A stretch of 59,864 bases of DNA from Methanobacterium sp. Maddingley MBC34 (GTDB taxonomy: Archaea; Methanobacteriota; Methanobacteria; Methanobacteriales; Methanobacteriaceae): assembly GCA_000309865.1 (NCBI GenBank), contig AMGN01000045.1, positions 1 through 59,864 on the forward strand, given 5' to 3'. The position numbers were made by a program, and so were the translations under genes. The notes below the pieces were generated by a model. It saw only the letters and a program-made list of their open reading frames with translations. It had not been told where the DNA came from and ran no database searches. Below, piece by piece: positions 57,742 to 59,864 of this stretch. The stretch's first letter is position 1. Every line of letters starts with the position of its first letter.

Positions 57742-58705
57742 TTAAATCAACTCCTGGCTATACTTGGACGGTTAACTATATAATTATAAGGGATGTTAAA
57801 CTATTCTGGAGTAACTAATTATTTAAAAACATTTATTTTACCATTTATGCACATATATGGTGAATTTAGCTTTATTTTAACTTTTTTGGTGTTTTTTTGA
57901 ATTTTTGGTGTGATCCAATCATTCAAAATGTTTGAAAACCTGAATAAATGTTTAAAATTTATTTAAACTCGATTTTTTTGCTTATTTTTTTTTTATTTTG
58001 CTCTTATAATTTGCAGCTCAACTTAAGGGTATTGTAAATGTTTCTAATTTACACATAAATAATTAATAAAAAGTATTACTAATGATCCTCATCAGGATCT
58101 TACTAATTTTAGCAATTGGATTTGAACAGTGGTTCCTTAATTTCAGAGTTTTTTTTTAATGGGGTGAATCCATCTGGGGGAAATATTTTTGGTGAAATAT
58201 TTTTTTTGATGCTAATTGTCATGTAAGTTCATACTTAATATGTAGATACAATTCATTACAATAAATTACAATGCTGATTAATCAAGTGAACTACTGACAA
58301 ATTATGTGATTTGTTGACTGAGTTTTGAGGGAATCCTCAGACCACATAATATCTTCAAGCCCCATTGTAAATAGAATCTGCTTATTGAATGGTATATTCC
58401 CTCATTAAAGAGTCCTTATGAGTTGGCTTTACTCTAAATAAGATTCAAGATGGTGTCAATATTTTTACATATTATATATCTAAATAAACCTTCCAATAGG
58501 TCCAAAATTTTAATAACTACGGAGGAAAATTGAAATATGTATATTAAAATTTTTAATTTCGATAAAATATGATTTTCCACGAAAAATATAAAAAGCATTA
58601 AAAGAGCTTATTCAGGAAATAAGAGTTTATTCAGGAAATCGCAGTGATTAAATGGGATTTTTTGATGTCTCTAATAATCATATAACCCCTAATGGAGGAA
58701 ATAAC
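57742..58705. other. Large (964-bp) intergenic region upstream of pdxS
   Basis: The longest gene-free stretch in the window. It is very AT-rich, with T-tracts at 57966-57995 and 58149-58158 and small hairpins gatcct-catc-aggatc (58084-58099) and tgagg-gaat-cctca (58327-58340). A less AT-rich patch lies at about 58300-58450, and a 19-bp tandem duplication precedes pdxS. No convincing ORF was found. One or more small RNAs are possible but unsupported. Confidence 0.6.
58602..58639. repeat. 19-bp tandem duplication upstream of pdxS
   Basis: aagagcttattcaggaaat (58602-58620) is followed directly by a copy with one C/T change (58621-58639), 66 bp before the pdxS start. Confidence 0.92.
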
Positions 58706-59587
58706 ATGTTGCATGGAACAGAACTGTTGAAGAAAGGCTTTGCCAAGATGACCAAGGGTGGAGTGATCATGGATGTTGTTAACGCTGAACAGGCAGCTAT
58801 TGCTGAGGAAGCTGGTGCTGTCTCTGTAATGGCTCTGGAGAAAGTCCCAGCTGATATAAGGGCCTCTGGAGGAGTTGCCAGGATGGCAGACCCCAGTAAA
58901 GTTACCGAGATCATGGATGTCGTCAGTATCCCAGTAATGGCCAAGGTACGGATCGGTCACTTTGTGGAAGCACAGGTCCTAGAGTCACTGGGAGTGGACA
59001 TGATCGATGAAAGTGAAGTACTCACCCCTGCCGATGAAAAATTCCACATCGATAAAAAACAATTCACCATACCCTTCGTATGCGGAGCAAGAAACCTCGG
59101 AGAAGCCCTCCGGAGGATAGATGAAGGTGCAGCAATGATAAGGACCAAAGGGGAAGCTGGAACTGGTAACGTGGTGGAAGCAGTCCGTCACATGCGCATG
59201 ATCCAGGGAACCATCCGGGAACTCAAGGACATGACCGAAGAGGAACTGTGGAGTGTTGCCCGGGAAGAAGAAGCACAATTATACTTAGTTAAGGAAACCC
59301 AGAAACAGGGAAGGCTGCCTGTAGTGAACTTTGCTGCCGGTGGAGTTGCCACACCAGCAGATGCAGCCCTCATGATGCAGCTGGGAGCAGACGGAGTATT
59401 CGTGGGAAGCGGGATATTCAAATCAGAAAACCCTGAAATAGTGGCCAAAGCCATAGCCGAAGCAACTGCCCACTACGAAGATGCGGATTTAATTGCCGAG
59501 GTCAGTCGGGACCTGGGTAAAGCAATGCCTGGGCTGGAAATAAGCCAGATACCCGAATCTGAAAGATTACAGGATAGGGGATGGTAA
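58706..59587 (+). CDS. pdxS: Pyridoxal 5'-phosphate synthase subunit PdxS
   Basis: A 293-aa PdxS (Pdx1) that makes PLP from ribose 5-phosphate, glyceraldehyde 3-phosphate and ammonia supplied by PdxT. TIM-barrel motifs: GGVIMDVVNAEQAAIAEEAG, ASGGVARMADP, MAKVRIGHFVEAQ, FVCGARNLGEALRR and GADGVFVGSGIFKS. ATG 58706 is chosen: ggaggaaa lies six bases upstream, the length is standard, and the 18-codon extension from 58652 is unlike the family. pdxT is not in the window. Confidence 0.96.
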   Translation: MLHGTELLKKGFAKMTKGGVIMDVVNAEQAAIAEEAGAVSVMALEKVPADIRASGGVARMADPSKVTEIMDVVSIPVMAKVRIGHFVEAQVLESLGVDMIDESEVLTPADEKFHIDKKQFTIPFVCGARNLGEALRRIDEGAAMIRTKGEAGTGNVVEAVRHMRMIQGTIRELKDMTEEELWSVAREEEAQLYLVKETQKQGRLPVVNFAAGGVATPADAALMMQLGADGVFVGSGIFKSENPEIVAKAIAEATAHYEDADLIAEVSRDLGKAMPGLEISQIPESERLQDRGW

Positions 59588-59598
59588 TTCCTTAAACC

Positions 59599-59620
59599 TT
59601 TTTTTCTTTTTTTATTTATT
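59599..59620 (+). terminator. T-rich terminator after pdxS
   Basis: Two runs of seven Ts separated by a single C, shortly after the stop codon. The remaining sequence to the window end shows no gene. Confidence 0.55.
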
Positions 59621-59864
59621 TCGGTTATATGGTTATTTTTTAAGAGTTCTTTTTAAGGATGGTAAATCTTTTTCCCATTAAAATTTTGTCAAAATATCAA
59701 CTTTTAAAACTAAACATTAACTTCGACAAATTTTAAATGGGCTAAAATTGAATTGTCTTATTAATTTTACTTATAATTCCATATGTTCTTTTTAGGAGCT
59801 ATTTTTTTTTAAATTGCTGAAAATAAGCATTAATTAAGTCAAATATTGATAAAACACCTCTCTG

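Noticed and set aside
58082..58162. Hydrophobic micro-ORF of about 26 codons
   Set aside because: No SD, no recognisable product, and such ORFs are expected by chance in AT-rich DNA.

Overview
The window is a chromosomal segment of a methanogenic archaeon, most likely a mesophilic Methanobacteriaceae member (Methanobacterium-like). Archaeal affiliation rests on aIF2-beta, aIF6, NMD3, MCM, Orc1/Cdc6, S19e, L39e, L31e, L18Ae, prefoldin alpha, an RNase P protein, AglB, TyrRS and a Cdc48/VAT ATPase. A methanogen is indicated by MptE (tetrahydromethanopterin synthesis) and a methanogen-type Thi4 with His at the sulfur-donor position. The DNA is AT-rich, intergenic regions are very AT-rich, and many genes have GGAGGTGAT-like Shine-Dalgarno (SD) sites. 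GTG and TTG starts are common.

Layout. 1-6500: CDGSH iron-sulfur protein, DJ-1/PfpI protein, two membrane proteins, an AlkD-like repeat protein, small hypotheticals and a double PRC-barrel protein. 6619-6691: tRNA-Ala(CGC). 6795-8828: two thymidylate-kinase-family genes and a polyprenol/phytol-kinase-like membrane enzyme. 8961-14122 (minus strand): MCM, aIF2-beta, NMD3, TyrRS and a small protein. 15061-18742: RlmE, a phosphodiesterase and topoisomerase I. 18868-19711: an XRE regulator with a DUF2178-like membrane partner and palindromic operator-like sites upstream. 20195-25414: AglB, a DRG GTPase, Thi4 and an AK6-type kinase.

25608-30922 is a compact translation and secretion operon: RNase P subunit, YhbY, S19e, PDCD5, a PP-loop enzyme, L39e, L31e, aIF6, L18Ae, prefoldin alpha and FtsY. 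Many junctions overlap by a few bases, which suggests translational coupling. 30977-36871: a methyltransferase, a small trypsin-fold protease, an archaeal dUTPase, acetyl-CoA synthetase and an acetolactate-synthase-like TPP enzyme. 36905-40166: two tandem paralogous B12-binding radical SAM proteins separated by a structured-looking 500-bp spacer. 40348-43567: a class V aminotransferase divergent from mptE, then orc1/cdc6. 44121-50248: Cdc48, archease, a membrane-anchored metzincin-like protease and RtcB ligase; archease is the RtcB cofactor. 50317-59587: methylthioinosine phosphorylase, NadA, a membrane protein, a two-domain glycosyltransferase, DUF763, a TPR protein and PdxS.

I saw no CRISPR array, insertion sequence, prophage, rRNA or intein. 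The most distinctive unexplained pattern is a set of short (10-23 bp) tandem duplications. They recur in spacers, over start or stop codons, and in frame inside two enzymes (the AK6-type kinase and the TPP enzyme). Other leads are an SD-sequestering leader hairpin at 43817-43845, a candidate structured RNA at 38418-38499, the duplicated B12 radical SAM pair, and the cytosolic trypsin-like protein.
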